A stretch of 9,887 nt of DNA. Source: Actinomycetota bacterium (GTDB lineage Bacteria; Actinomycetota; Acidimicrobiia; IMCC26256; BP-133). Under the pieces are notes generated by a model. That model did no database searches. It saw only the letters and a program-made list of their open reading frames with translations, and was not told the origin of the DNA. This document shows, piece after piece, positions 1-6,251 of this stretch (position 1 is the first letter of the stretch; each line of letters starts with the position of its first letter). Made by a program: the position numbers and the translations under genes. The stretch covers positions 1 to 9,887 of the forward strand of contig JAUZEX010000449.1 in assembly GCA_030838815.1 (NCBI GenBank), written 5' to 3'.

Positions 1-66
1 CCTGGTCGGCTCCGCCGACCCCGCCCGGCTCCGCCGGGCTCCTCCTTGGCGTCGCTTCGCTCCGCC
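1..66. repeat. Three consecutive small inverted repeats sharing a GGCTCCGCC-type core
   Basis: Two perfect 7-bp stems with the same TCC loop lie back to back: GGTCGGC/GCCGACC at 4-20 and GCCCGGC/GCCGGGC at 23-39. A third, imperfect hairpin at 48-66 pairs GGCG with CGCC and inner GC with GC, with a TC/TC internal loop and a TTC loop. All three carry the core CTCCGCC, or GGCGGAG on the other strand. The stretch lies beyond the sigma-gene terminator and I see no gene in it. It may be an intergenic palindromic repeat cluster or the 3' structure of a gene left of the window. Whether it is dispersed in the genome cannot be seen here. Confidence 0.6.
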
Positions 67-106
67 GGCCGTGTCCGGTGACCGCATCGCGAGTGCCCGT
101 CACGCG

Positions 107-128
107 AAAAGACCGCCCGTAGGCGGCC
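107..128 (-). terminator. Factor-independent terminator of the sigma factor gene
   Basis: Read on the minus strand, a 7-bp stem (one G-U pair) closes a UACG tetraloop flanked by C and G, that is C(UACG)G, a member of the very stable UNCG class. It is followed by U-C-U-U-U-U-C. The stem occupies 111-128 and the T run 107-110. It begins 22 bases after the stop codon of the sigma gene, where a terminator is expected. A real U tract is uncommon in such GC-rich DNA, which strengthens the call. Confidence 0.8.
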
Positions 129-150
129 AGTTCGCACAGATGTTTGAAGG

Positions 151-1146
151 CTAGACGGCGAGCAGGTCCCTGGCGCCGGTGTCGGACGACGGGTGACGCA
201 GCTTCGACATCGCCCGGGCCTCGATCTGGCGGATCCGTTCCCGGGTGAGGTTGAAGTACTCACCGACCTCTTCGAGGGTCCGGGGCTCGCCCCGGTCCAG
301 CCCGAAGCGGAGAGCGAGGATCTGCCGCTCCCGCTCGTCGAGCGGAGCCAGGAGCTTCTCGATCTCGGCCGGCAGCAGCGCCGTGGCCGCCACCTCGAAG
401 GGCGACTCGGCCGATCGGTCTTCCACGATGTCGCCCAGCTCGGCGTCGCCGTCTTCCCGGAGAGGCTCCGACAGTGACAGCGGCTCGGCGGCGAACCGCA
501 GCGCCTCGGTGACCTTGTCCTCCGGCATGTCGACCTCGACGGCCAACTCCGAGAGCGTGGCCGGCCGCCCGAGCTTGAGCTCGAGGCGGGCGCGGGCCTT
601 CTGGAGCCTCGCCAGCGTGTCGCCGGCGTGGACGGGGAGGCGGATCGTACGGCCGGTGTTGGCGATACCCCGCGTGATGGCCTGACGGATCCACCACGTG
701 GCGTACGTCGAGAACTTGAAACCCTTCCGCCAGTCGAACTTCTCGACGGCGTGCATGAGCCCGAGGTTGCCCTCCTGGATCAGGTCGAGGAGCGGCAGGC
801 CCGAGGCCTGATATTTCTTGGCGATCGAGACGACGAGGCGCAGGTTCGACTGCACGAACGTGCGCTGCGCCTGTTCACCCTCAGTGACAGAACGACGCAG
901 CTCCCGCTTCTTGCTGGCCGAGATACTGCTGCCCTTCTCGAGCTCACAGCGGGCGGCATTGCCACCCTCGATGGCCTGAGCGAGACGAACCTCGTCATCC
1001 TTGGTGAGCAGAGGATACTGTCCAATATCAGTGAGATAGAGCCGGACGAGATCTTCCTCGTCCCGCTCGACCCGTTCCTTGGCCACGGATGTCCTTTTCC
1101 GGGTTTCGCGTGGAGCGCGCGTGGGCTTGGCATTGCCACCCAGCAT
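151..1146 (-). CDS. RNA polymerase sigma-70 family factor, primary-like (group 1/2, SigA/SigB type)
   Basis: A sigma subunit that directs core RNA polymerase to promoters. The 331 residues show region 1.2 (about 32-60, with YLTDIGQYPLLT), region 2 (about 92-165, with NLRLVVSIAKKY, DLIQEGNLGL and FSTYATWWIRQAI, covering core binding, -10 recognition and melting), region 3 (about 170-246) and region 4 (about 258-317, with ALRFGLD and the helix-turn-helix that ends TRERIRQIEARAMSKLR for -35 recognition). The N-terminus is short and basic without a long acidic region 1.1, and the length is close to mycobacterial SigB. A group 2 factor is therefore more likely than the main housekeeping one, but this cannot be settled from one window. 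The ATG at 1146 is preceded by AAGGTGG (1153-1159) at 6-base spacing. The gene is monocistronic, diverges from the ABM gene and ends at a clear terminator. Confidence 0.96.
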   Translation of the reverse strand: MLGGNAKPTRAPRETRKRTSVAKERVERDEEDLVRLYLTDIGQYPLLTKDDEVRLAQAIEGGNAARCELEKGSSISASKKRELRRSVTEGEQAQRTFVQSNLRLVVSIAKKYQASGLPLLDLIQEGNLGLMHAVEKFDWRKGFKFSTYATWWIRQAITRGIANTGRTIRLPVHAGDTLARLQKARARLELKLGRPATLSELAVEVDMPEDKVTEALRFAAEPLSLSEPLREDGDAELGDIVEDRSAESPFEVAATALLPAEIEKLLAPLDERERQILALRFGLDRGEPRTLEEVGEYFNLTRERIRQIEARAMSKLRHPSSDTGARDLLAV

Positions 1147-1152
1147 CCAACA

Positions 1153-1159
1153 CCACCTT
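1153..1159 (-). promoter_or_regulatory. Ribosome binding site of the sigma factor gene
   Basis: On the minus strand AAGGTGG lies 6 bases before the ATG at 1146. It differs from AAGGAGG at one position. It fixes the start codon and is one of the clearest Shine-Dalgarno matches in the window. The 8-base palindrome TTGATCAA (1158-1165) overlaps its upstream edge. Confidence 0.75.
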
Positions 1160-1270
1160 GATCAATACGATACCGGGCCGGTCAAGACTCCCGGTTCGTT
1201 CCGCCGAATTCATTTGCGATCCGTCCCCGCCGCGACCCCGGTGACCCCGCCTCCCCCTGACAGGGCTCCG

Positions 1271-1312
1271 GCCGAAATACGACAGTGCTGTCGATCTAGT
1301 CGCAATTTCGGC
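1271..1312. promoter_or_regulatory. Nested dyad in the divergent sigma/ABM intergenic region (possible operator or RNA structure)
   Basis: An outer inverted repeat, GCCGAAAT (1271-1278) with ATTTCGGC (1305-1312), encloses an inner perfect palindrome, CGACAG-TG-CTGTCG (1280-1293). The region is A/T-richer than its surroundings and lies between two divergent genes, 125 bases from the sigma start and 78 bases from the ABM start. It could be a binding site for a dimeric regulator serving one or both genes, or a folded 5' leader. I cannot assign a regulator and found no convincing -35/-10 pair on either strand. The base pairing is directly visible and the role is inferred. Confidence 0.5.
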
Positions 1313-1389
1313 ACAATCCGGACATCTCCTGCCCTCAGGCCCACAGAACGGCGTTACAGGATCATGTCAACCACGGTTTCGCACCCTCA

Positions 1390-1707
1390 GTGAGTGAAGT
1401 CACACTGGCAGTGGTCGTCGGGACGTTCGACGCCCGGCCCGGCGCCGAAGCGGCCCTCGGCGCCGTGCTGGCCCACTATGTCGTGGTGAGCCGGACGGGC
1501 CCGGGCTGTCGCAACATCGACCTCGTCGTCTCCCTCACCACCCCGGGCCGATTCCTCATCTACGAGAAGTGGGAGACCCCCGACCATCAGCGGGAGCATC
1601 TGGCGGCACCGGTGACCGAGGAGATGGCCGCCGCCGCCCTTCCTCTGCTGGCCGGTCCACCCGACCTCGGGTTGTTCGAGGCGATCAGCGCCCACGACCT
1701 CATTTAG
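1390..1707 (+). CDS. ABM-domain protein (antibiotic biosynthesis monooxygenase / YgiN-like fold)
   Basis: A 105-residue single-domain protein of the dimeric alpha-beta barrel type. The landmarks are the N-terminal strand LAVVVGTFDARPG (6-18), the GPGCRNIDLVVS strand (37-48) and the family signature around FLIYEKWETPDHQREHLAAP (55-74), whose E-x-W and H-L pattern is typical of the ABM family. Members include cofactor-free quinone or anthrone oxygenases, heme-degrading enzymes and many uncharacterised stress proteins, so the substrate cannot be named. The start is GTG at 1390, because the domain begins almost at once. No Shine-Dalgarno sequence precedes it, but a nine-codon reading frame (1364-1393) ends in a GTGA overlap with this start. 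The stop overlaps that of the convergent gene. Cytoplasmic, with no signal peptide. Confidence 0.78.
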   Translation: MSEVTLAVVVGTFDARPGAEAALGAVLAHYVVVSRTGPGCRNIDLVVSLTTPGRFLIYEKWETPDHQREHLAAPVTEEMAAAALPLLAGPPDLGLFEAISAHDLI

Positions 1708-2243
1708 AGGGAGCAGATTCTCCTGACGTCAGCCCAGGTCAGGTCGGAGCCGTCCCACAGCTGGTCGAAGGCCCGATCGGCGAAGTCATCGAAACCGTGG
1801 CGGATCCGGAAGGCGTAACGGCGGCGGTCCCGCCCGGCGTCGACGCCGGCCTGCCGGGCGTAGCGGCCGAGCGAGTAGGCGTCCCAGGCGGCGTGTTCGG
1901 GCTTGGTGAGATCGACGTCGGCGGGGGGGTCGCCGAAAGCCGGATCGAGTCGATCGGCGACCCGGAACAGCAGCCGGCCGAGCACCAGCCGGGTGGCCGC
2001 CTCCGAGAACTGCCGGAGGCGTTGTGGGTCCTCGAACGCGCCGCCCTCCACGGACAGCGTCACTGACCGGCCCTCCACCAGGGCCCAGGCCTTGCCGAAC
2101 GGATTCTTCTCGTCGACGTCGATGCCGACCACGACGTCGTCGGGCAGCCCGACGAGCGAGGCCACCTCGGCCGCCAGCGCCGCGATCCGCCCGGCGTCGA
2201 AGTCCACGAGGGAGAAGGCCGGCGGGTCGACCGTGACGATCAT
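1704..2243 (-). CDS. Conserved-looking protein of unknown function, last gene of the nadE operon
   Basis: I do not recognise this family. The 179 residues look like a soluble, mixed alpha/beta protein with no signal peptide, membrane segment or clear catalytic motif. The first half is strand-rich (VTVDPPAFSLVDF, DVVVGIDVDEKNPFGKAW, SVTLSVEGGAFEDP). The second half is helical, with a charged stretch (RYARQAGVDAGRDRRRYAF, about 128-145) and an Asp/Trp-rich end. The ATG at 2243 forms an ATGA overlap with the stop of the upstream ferritin-like gene, the coupling pattern used in this operon. A GTG at 2261 would add six residues and has AGGA just upstream, so it remains possible. It lies downstream of two ferritin-like genes and may belong to their complex or pathway, but that rests on position only. 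Its TAA overlaps the ABM gene's TAG. Confidence 0.8.
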   Translation of the reverse strand: MIVTVDPPAFSLVDFDAGRIAALAAEVASLVGLPDDVVVGIDVDEKNPFGKAWALVEGRSVTLSVEGGAFEDPQRLRQFSEAATRLVLGRLLFRVADRLDPAFGDPPADVDLTKPEHAAWDAYSLGRYARQAGVDAGRDRRRYAFRIRHGFDDFADRAFDQLWDGSDLTWADVRRICSL

Positions 2244-3043
2244 CCGACCGGCGCCCGCCACTCTTCCTGGTCGGAGCCGGCCTCCGCGTCGGCGGCGATC
2301 GTGTCGATCTCCGTGTCGCCGAACCCGGCCATCCGCCGGAACGTCCGGGCCAACTGGATCGGGCTGTCGTCGGCCTCGCCCCGGAACCCCCGGAAGCTGA
2401 ACAGCTTGTCGACCACCCGCTGGAACTCGAGGGCCCGCTCCCGCCGCTCGGGATCGTTCTCCGTCAGCCGGCGCAGCCAGTCGGAACCCATCTTCACGTG
2501 GGTCACCTCGTCGGCCAGCATCCAGTCCTCGCAGAAGGACAGGACCGGGTCGCCGCAGGCTTCGCCGAACTCCCGCATGGTGTTGAAGACGTCAATGGCC
2601 AGCCCCTCGAGCGCCCGGTTGACCCCGGTCAGCCGGAGGACGGGGTCGGGGTTGCACGCCGCCTGGTACAGGAAGGCGGTCTCGGCGAACTCACCGATTT
2701 CGGTGCCCATCCACTCGCCCAGCTTCACCGACATCTCGGTGTGGCGGGCCTCGTCCCAGCACTGCCGGGCCATGTCGAGCTTGAAAGCGAAGGGAGCCTC
2801 GTCGTCGTCGAAGTCCCACACCGTGCGGCCGGCACCTTCCAGCGCCTGGATCTCGCCGACGAAGATGCCGTGCATGAGTTGGCGGGCGGCGTGGGCGGCG
2901 TCGGACCGGTCAGGGGTGAGCTTGCCGGCCCGCCGGCCGGGCGGGAGGAACTCGTTGCGGGGATCCTCGAACCGGTCCTCCGTCCGGGCCCGGCGGAAGC
3001 GACCGTCACGGGCGAGGTCCTCGGCGGGGAAGCTCTTCCTCAC
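2240..3043 (-). CDS. Ferritin-like di-iron protein (second of pair, complete metal site)
   Basis: A 267-residue, mainly helical protein with a full ferritin-like ligand set in order: a helix 1 glutamate (E64 or E69 in GEIQALEG), an EXXH in helix 2 (E98-H101 in DEARHTE), a helix 3 glutamate (E146 in ALEGLAID) and an EXXH in helix 4 (E179-H182 in DEVTHV). The spacing fits a four-helix bundle that binds two irons. It resembles the DUF455/COG2833-type ferritin-like proteins, though that assignment is from memory of motifs. Such proteins may act as oxygenases, oxidases or iron handlers, and the substrate is unknown. The N-terminal 45 residues are basic and probably disordered. The GTG start at 3043 overlaps the upstream stop as GTGA. 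No signal peptide, so it should be cytoplasmic. Confidence 0.85.
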   Translation of the reverse strand: MRKSFPAEDLARDGRFRRARTEDRFEDPRNEFLPPGRRAGKLTPDRSDAAHAARQLMHGIFVGEIQALEGAGRTVWDFDDDEAPFAFKLDMARQCWDEARHTEMSVKLGEWMGTEIGEFAETAFLYQAACNPDPVLRLTGVNRALEGLAIDVFNTMREFGEACGDPVLSFCEDWMLADEVTHVKMGSDWLRRLTENDPERRERALEFQRVVDKLFSFRGFRGEADDSPIQLARTFRRMAGFGDTEIDTIAADAEAGSDQEEWRAPVG

Positions 3044-3732
3044 GATGCGGCCCCCACAGTCTGTGACGTCGGGCCCGATGACGTCGGGCCCGATGACGTC
3101 GAACTCGGCCCGAGGCTACCGGGGCCGGCGATGCCGCCTGCCCGTGTGATCAGAACCTCGAGCTCCGACTGCCGCCGGGCGGCCCGGGCCACCTCTTCGT
3201 CGGTCTCGATCAGCGCCTGCAACAGCATCTCCCCCTCCTGCCAGTCGGTCTTCTCGTCGTCGAGGATGAACCCGAGGGAACGGATCGTCGGGGCATCGGT
3301 GATGCGGCTGGTGGCGGCGAGGTGGTACGTGTAGGCGGCGATCTTGCGGGGCAGCAGCACCCGGTAGACGCCGACCAGCTTCTCGATCGTCAGGTCGGCG
3401 GCCTCCGGCTCGGTGAGGGCGGCGACGAACGCCTCGAGAGGGGCGTTGGGGGCCCGGATCAGCCGGTCGGGGCGCATCTCCCGCAACTCGGGCAGGCGCT
3501 TGTGCCACAGTTCGGCGTGCCAGGCGTGGTGGTAGCAGTGCCGGCCGAGCGTTGTCTTGACGTCGAGCTCCGGGACCGTCGCCACCCACCCGCCCAGGGC
3601 TTCGAAGAGGCGCATCTCGATCCAGGCGTAGTGGCCGACCCGGCGGGCCGACTCCTCCACCGTGAACAACCCGGGCAGCTCGCGCCGGTCCCAGGGGGCG
3701 AATGGGGAGCGGGGGGCGGACGGGTCCGCCAT
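3040..3732 (-). CDS. Ferritin-like protein (first of pair, degenerate metal site, Ser/Gly/Thr tail)
   Basis: A 230-residue helical protein whose core looks like a distant partner of the next gene. Helix 1 carries E39 and E45 (WIEMRLFEALGGW) and helix 2 has an EXXH (E74-H77 in AELWHK) next to a His cluster (CYHHAWH, 66-72). The last helix has DDEKTDW (158-164), where a second EXXH would be expected and the histidine is missing. It may therefore bind one metal, bind none, or use other ligands, and could be a structural partner of the complete protein downstream. The last 25 or so residues are Ser/Gly/Thr/Pro-rich and encoded by a 15-bp tandem repeat. The ATG at 3732 shares its A with the TGA of the crotonase gene. 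No export signal. The ferritin-like call rests on pattern and context. Confidence 0.72.
   Translation of the reverse strand: MADPSAPRSPFAPWDRRELPGLFTVEESARRVGHYAWIEMRLFEALGGWVATVPELDVKTTLGRHCYHHAWHAELWHKRLPELREMRPDRLIRAPNAPLEAFVAALTEPEAADLTIEKLVGVYRVLLPRKIAAYTYHLAATSRITDAPTIRSLGFILDDEKTDWQEGEMLLQALIETDEEVARAARRQSELEVLITRAGGIAGPGSLGPSSTSSGPTSSGPTSQTVGAAS
3064..3108. repeat. 15-bp tandem repeat inside the ferritin-like gene
   Basis: The unit TGACGTCGGGCCCGA occurs at 3064-3078 and 3079-3093, with a degenerate third copy at 3094-3108. Fifteen bases keep the frame and encode a repeated S-S-G-P-T motif near the C-terminus of the first ferritin-like protein. Each unit contains the palindromes GACGTC and GGGCCC. 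It is most simply a slippage-expanded flexible tail. Confidence 0.85.
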
Positions 3733-4487
3733 CAGGATTTCCCGAGGGTCTTCTGCACGTAGTCGGAGATGGCCGACATCGTCGCCGGCGACTTCCAGAC
3801 CTCGAGCATCTCGGCGTCGCGCTGGCGGCCGGTCGACTCGACCTCCGTCCAGTAGCGGTCCCGCAGCGACCGCTTCGTGTGGACGAACGTGGCGGGCGGG
3901 ATGGCGGCCAGCTGCTCCGCCTTGGCCATGGCGCGGTCGATGAGCTCCGCCTCTGGGACGACCTCGTCGACGAGGCCCCGCCGCTGTGCCTCGTCGGGCA
4001 GGTGGGTCCCGCCGGAGTTGACGAGGTCGGCGACGCCGACGTCGCCCGTGGCGTAGCGGAGCGCAGCCAGGGCGATGGCCGGGAAGGCCACACCGACCAG
4101 CTGCTCGGGGACCCCGATGCGGCCCCGGCCCTCGGCCATGATGCGGTGGTCGGCGCAGGCGGCCAGCACGCAGCCCCCCGCGATGGCGTGGCCGTTGATG
4201 GCCGCCACGACCGGGCGCCGGTACCCGAACATGTCGTCGAAGACGCCGACGAGGGCCGGGATGAACTGGGCCACGTAGTCGGCGCCGCCGTCGAGGATCC
4301 GGAAGAGGTCGACGCCGGCCGAGAAGGCGGACCCCGTCCCGGTGAGTACGAGAGCCGAGCCGCCGCCAGCCAGGTCGGCCAGTTCCGCCCGCAGGGCGAG
4401 CAGGAACTCGAGGTCGAGGGCGCTGACCCGCCCGTGGTCGAACTGCACGACGGTGACGCGGTTGGAAGCCTGTTCCCGCTTGATCAT
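3732..4487 (-). CDS. Enoyl-CoA hydratase/isomerase (crotonase) family protein
   Basis: A 251-residue single-domain crotonase that should bind an acyl-CoA thioester in the cytoplasm. The oxyanion-hole segments are visible: GSAFSAGVDL (52-61) and NGHAIAGGC (98-106). The first acid of the hydratase pair is E128 in GVPEQLVG. The position matching the second catalytic Glu holds Asp (D154 in ADLVNSGG), so hydratase activity is not assured and isomerase or hydrolase chemistry is possible. The start at 4487 is preferred: it overlaps the nadE stop by one base (TGATG), has GGACGGG just upstream, and begins with MIKRE, typical of the family. An ATG at 4499 would add four residues. The gene sits between nadE and the ferritin-like pair; the CoA substrate cannot be inferred. 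Confidence 0.87.
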   Translation of the reverse strand: MIKREQASNRVTVVQFDHGRVSALDLEFLLALRAELADLAGGGSALVLTGTGSAFSAGVDLFRILDGGADYVAQFIPALVGVFDDMFGYRRPVVAAINGHAIAGGCVLAACADHRIMAEGRGRIGVPEQLVGVAFPAIALAALRYATGDVGVADLVNSGGTHLPDEAQRRGLVDEVVPEAELIDRAMAKAEQLAAIPPATFVHTKRSLRDRYWTEVESTGRQRDAEMLEVWKSPATMSAISDYVQKTLGKS

Positions 4488-6193
4488 CAGCCCGTCCATC
4501 CGTTGGTGATCGGCAACCGGCGATCCTTGCCGAAGGCCTTGGGCGACACCCGGACCCCGGGTGGGGCCTGGCGTCGCTTGTATTCGCTCCGGTCGACCAG
4601 CCGGGCCACCCGCCGCACCGTCGCCGGGTCGAACCCGGCCGCTTCGAGCTCGGTTACCGACCGGTCACCTTCAACGTAACCCTCCAGGATCGGGTCGAGC
4701 ACGTCGTAGGGCGGAAGCGAGTCGGCGTCGATCTGGCCGGGGGCCAGCTCGGCCGACGGCGGTTTCTCGAGGACGTGCTCCGGGATCACGATCCCGTCCC
4801 GGTTGCGCCACCGGGCCAGGCGGTAGACGAGGGTCTTCTCGACGTCCTTCAAGGGGGCGAAGCCGCCGGCCATGTCGCCGTAGAGGGTCGAGTAGCCGGT
4901 GGCCATCTCGCTCTTGTTGCCGGTGGTCAGCACCATCCAATCGAACTTGTTGGACAGGCTCATGAGGATCGTGCCCCGGATCCGGGCCTGGAGATTCTCC
5001 TCGGCCAGGCCCGGCCGCGTCCCGGCGAAGGGCTCGGCCAGGAGCTCGAGGAAGCTGCGGTGCACGTCTTCGATGGGAATGGTCATGGCCCGGATCCCGA
5101 GGTTGGCCGCCAGGGCCTCGGCGTCGGAGAGGCTGTGGTCGCTGGAGAACCGGGACGGCATGAGGACCCCGGTCACGTGTTCGGCGCCAAGGGCGTCGAC
5201 AGCCACCGCGGCCACCACCGAGGAGTCGATCCCCCCCGACAGGCCGATGACCACGTCGGCGAACCGGTTCTTGGTCACGTAGTCCCCGGTGCCGACGCAC
5301 AGCGCCGACCACACCTCGGCCTCCGGGGAGAGCGGCGGCTCGCAGCGGGCCGGGCGGGCGGGGTCGGCCGGCGGCCGGGCCTCGGAGATGTGCACCTCGG
5401 GGAGCGGGGGGCGACTGGGCCGGCCCCGGGGGTCGAGGAGCCGCTTGCGGAAGGTGGGGCGGACGTCGAGATCGACGACGAGGAGGTCCTCCTCGAACTG
5501 CCGGGCCCGGGCCAGCAGGTGGCCGGACTCGTCGTAGACCGCCGACCCGCCGTCGAAGACGAGTTCGTCCTGCCCGCCGACCATGTTGACGTACAGGATC
5601 GGGACGGAATGGTCCGCCGCCCGGGTGGCCACCATGGTCTCCCGCTCGGCGATGCGACCGGCGTAGTAGGGGGAAGCGTTGATGTTGACGGCCAGCTCGG
5701 CTCCGCCCGCCGCCTGGGCGGCGATCGGTCCGGTGGGGCTCCATACGTCCTCGCAGATCGAGACCGCCACCCGCACGCCGTTGACGACGAACAGCGAGCC
5801 GGGGTCGTCGCTGGGCGTGAAGTACCGGGCCTCGTCGAAGACGCCGTAGTTGGGCAGGAGCCACTTCCGGTAGATCCCCCGCACGGCACCGTTGGCGCAC
5901 ACGGCGGCGGCGTTGAAGAGATCGCGCTCGGCCCGCGGGAAGCCCACGACGGCCACCGTCTGGCTGGTACGGGCGGCGATCTTCTCCATTGCCTGTTGGG
6001 CCTCGGCCACGAACGCCGGCCGCAACAGGAGGTCCTCCGGCGGATAGCCGGTGACGGCCAGTTCGGGGAGGGCGACGAGATCGGCGCCGGCCGACTCGGC
6101 GGCGTCGATGGCGGCCACTATGCGTTCGACGTTGCCGGCCAGGTCCCCGACGGTCGAGTTGATCTGGGCGGCGGCGACTCGCAGGCGGGCCAT
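4487..6193 (-). CDS. nadE: Glutamine-dependent NAD(+) synthetase
   Basis: Makes NAD+ from nicotinate adenine dinucleotide, ATP and glutamine, the last step of NAD+ synthesis. The 568-residue cytoplasmic protein joins two domains. A nitrilase-type glutaminase (about 1-270) carries the Glu-Lys-Cys triad: E44 in ALPELAVTGY, K110 in YRKWLLPNYGVFDE and C147 in SICEDVW. A synthetase domain (about 285-568) has the ATP-binding loop SGGIDSS (319-325), TTGNKSEMATGYSTLYGDMAGG (423-444) and the C-terminal RVSPKAFGKDRRLPIT. The ATG at 6193 is chosen because MARLRVAAAQ is the normal N-terminus. Starts at 6217 or 6292 would run into the divergent glnE region and add unrelated residues. Upstream AAGG is close (3 bases) and weak. 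It is the first gene of a five-gene overlapping operon. Confidence 0.96.
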   Translation of the reverse strand: MARLRVAAAQINSTVGDLAGNVERIVAAIDAAESAGADLVALPELAVTGYPPEDLLLRPAFVAEAQQAMEKIAARTSQTVAVVGFPRAERDLFNAAAVCANGAVRGIYRKWLLPNYGVFDEARYFTPSDDPGSLFVVNGVRVAVSICEDVWSPTGPIAAQAAGGAELAVNINASPYYAGRIAERETMVATRAADHSVPILYVNMVGGQDELVFDGGSAVYDESGHLLARARQFEEDLLVVDLDVRPTFRKRLLDPRGRPSRPPLPEVHISEARPPADPARPARCEPPLSPEAEVWSALCVGTGDYVTKNRFADVVIGLSGGIDSSVVAAVAVDALGAEHVTGVLMPSRFSSDHSLSDAEALAANLGIRAMTIPIEDVHRSFLELLAEPFAGTRPGLAEENLQARIRGTILMSLSNKFDWMVLTTGNKSEMATGYSTLYGDMAGGFAPLKDVEKTLVYRLARWRNRDGIVIPEHVLEKPPSAELAPGQIDADSLPPYDVLDPILEGYVEGDRSVTELEAAGFDPATVRRVARLVDRSEYKRRQAPPGVRVSPKAFGKDRRLPITNGWTG

Positions 6194-6251
6194 GAACCTT
6201 GAGATTACGGCCTTCATTCGGACGGGCCTGCCCCGTGGGACACTCCGGGCG
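6194..6251. promoter_or_regulatory. Shared divergent promoter region of nadE and glnE
   Basis: These 58 bases separate the chosen nadE and glnE start codons, so both 5' leaders must be short or the promoters must lie inside the opposite gene. It is less GC-rich than its surroundings, particularly at 6194-6218, which argues against it being coding. I could not identify a convincing -35/-10 pair or a known nitrogen-regulator site such as a GlnR box. Confidence 0.45.

Noticed and set aside
1..66. tRNA or other structured RNA gene at the left edge
   Set aside because: The hairpins are short and lack a cloverleaf, a T-loop sequence or a CCA-type end.
1157..1185. TTGACC (minus strand, 1180-1185) as a -35 box for the sigma gene
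   Set aside because: No acceptable -10 hexamer lies 16-18 bases downstream, so I do not call a promoter.
1079..1363. Plus-strand frame running into the sigma/ABM spacer
   Set aside because: It overlaps the 5' end of the sigma gene in antisense and has no domain. Only its last nine codons, from the ATG at 1364, are worth noting as a possible leader.
6051..6251. Upstream extension of glnE to a start at 6051
   Set aside because: The extra residues are antisense to the nadE coding sequence and look unlike GlnE.
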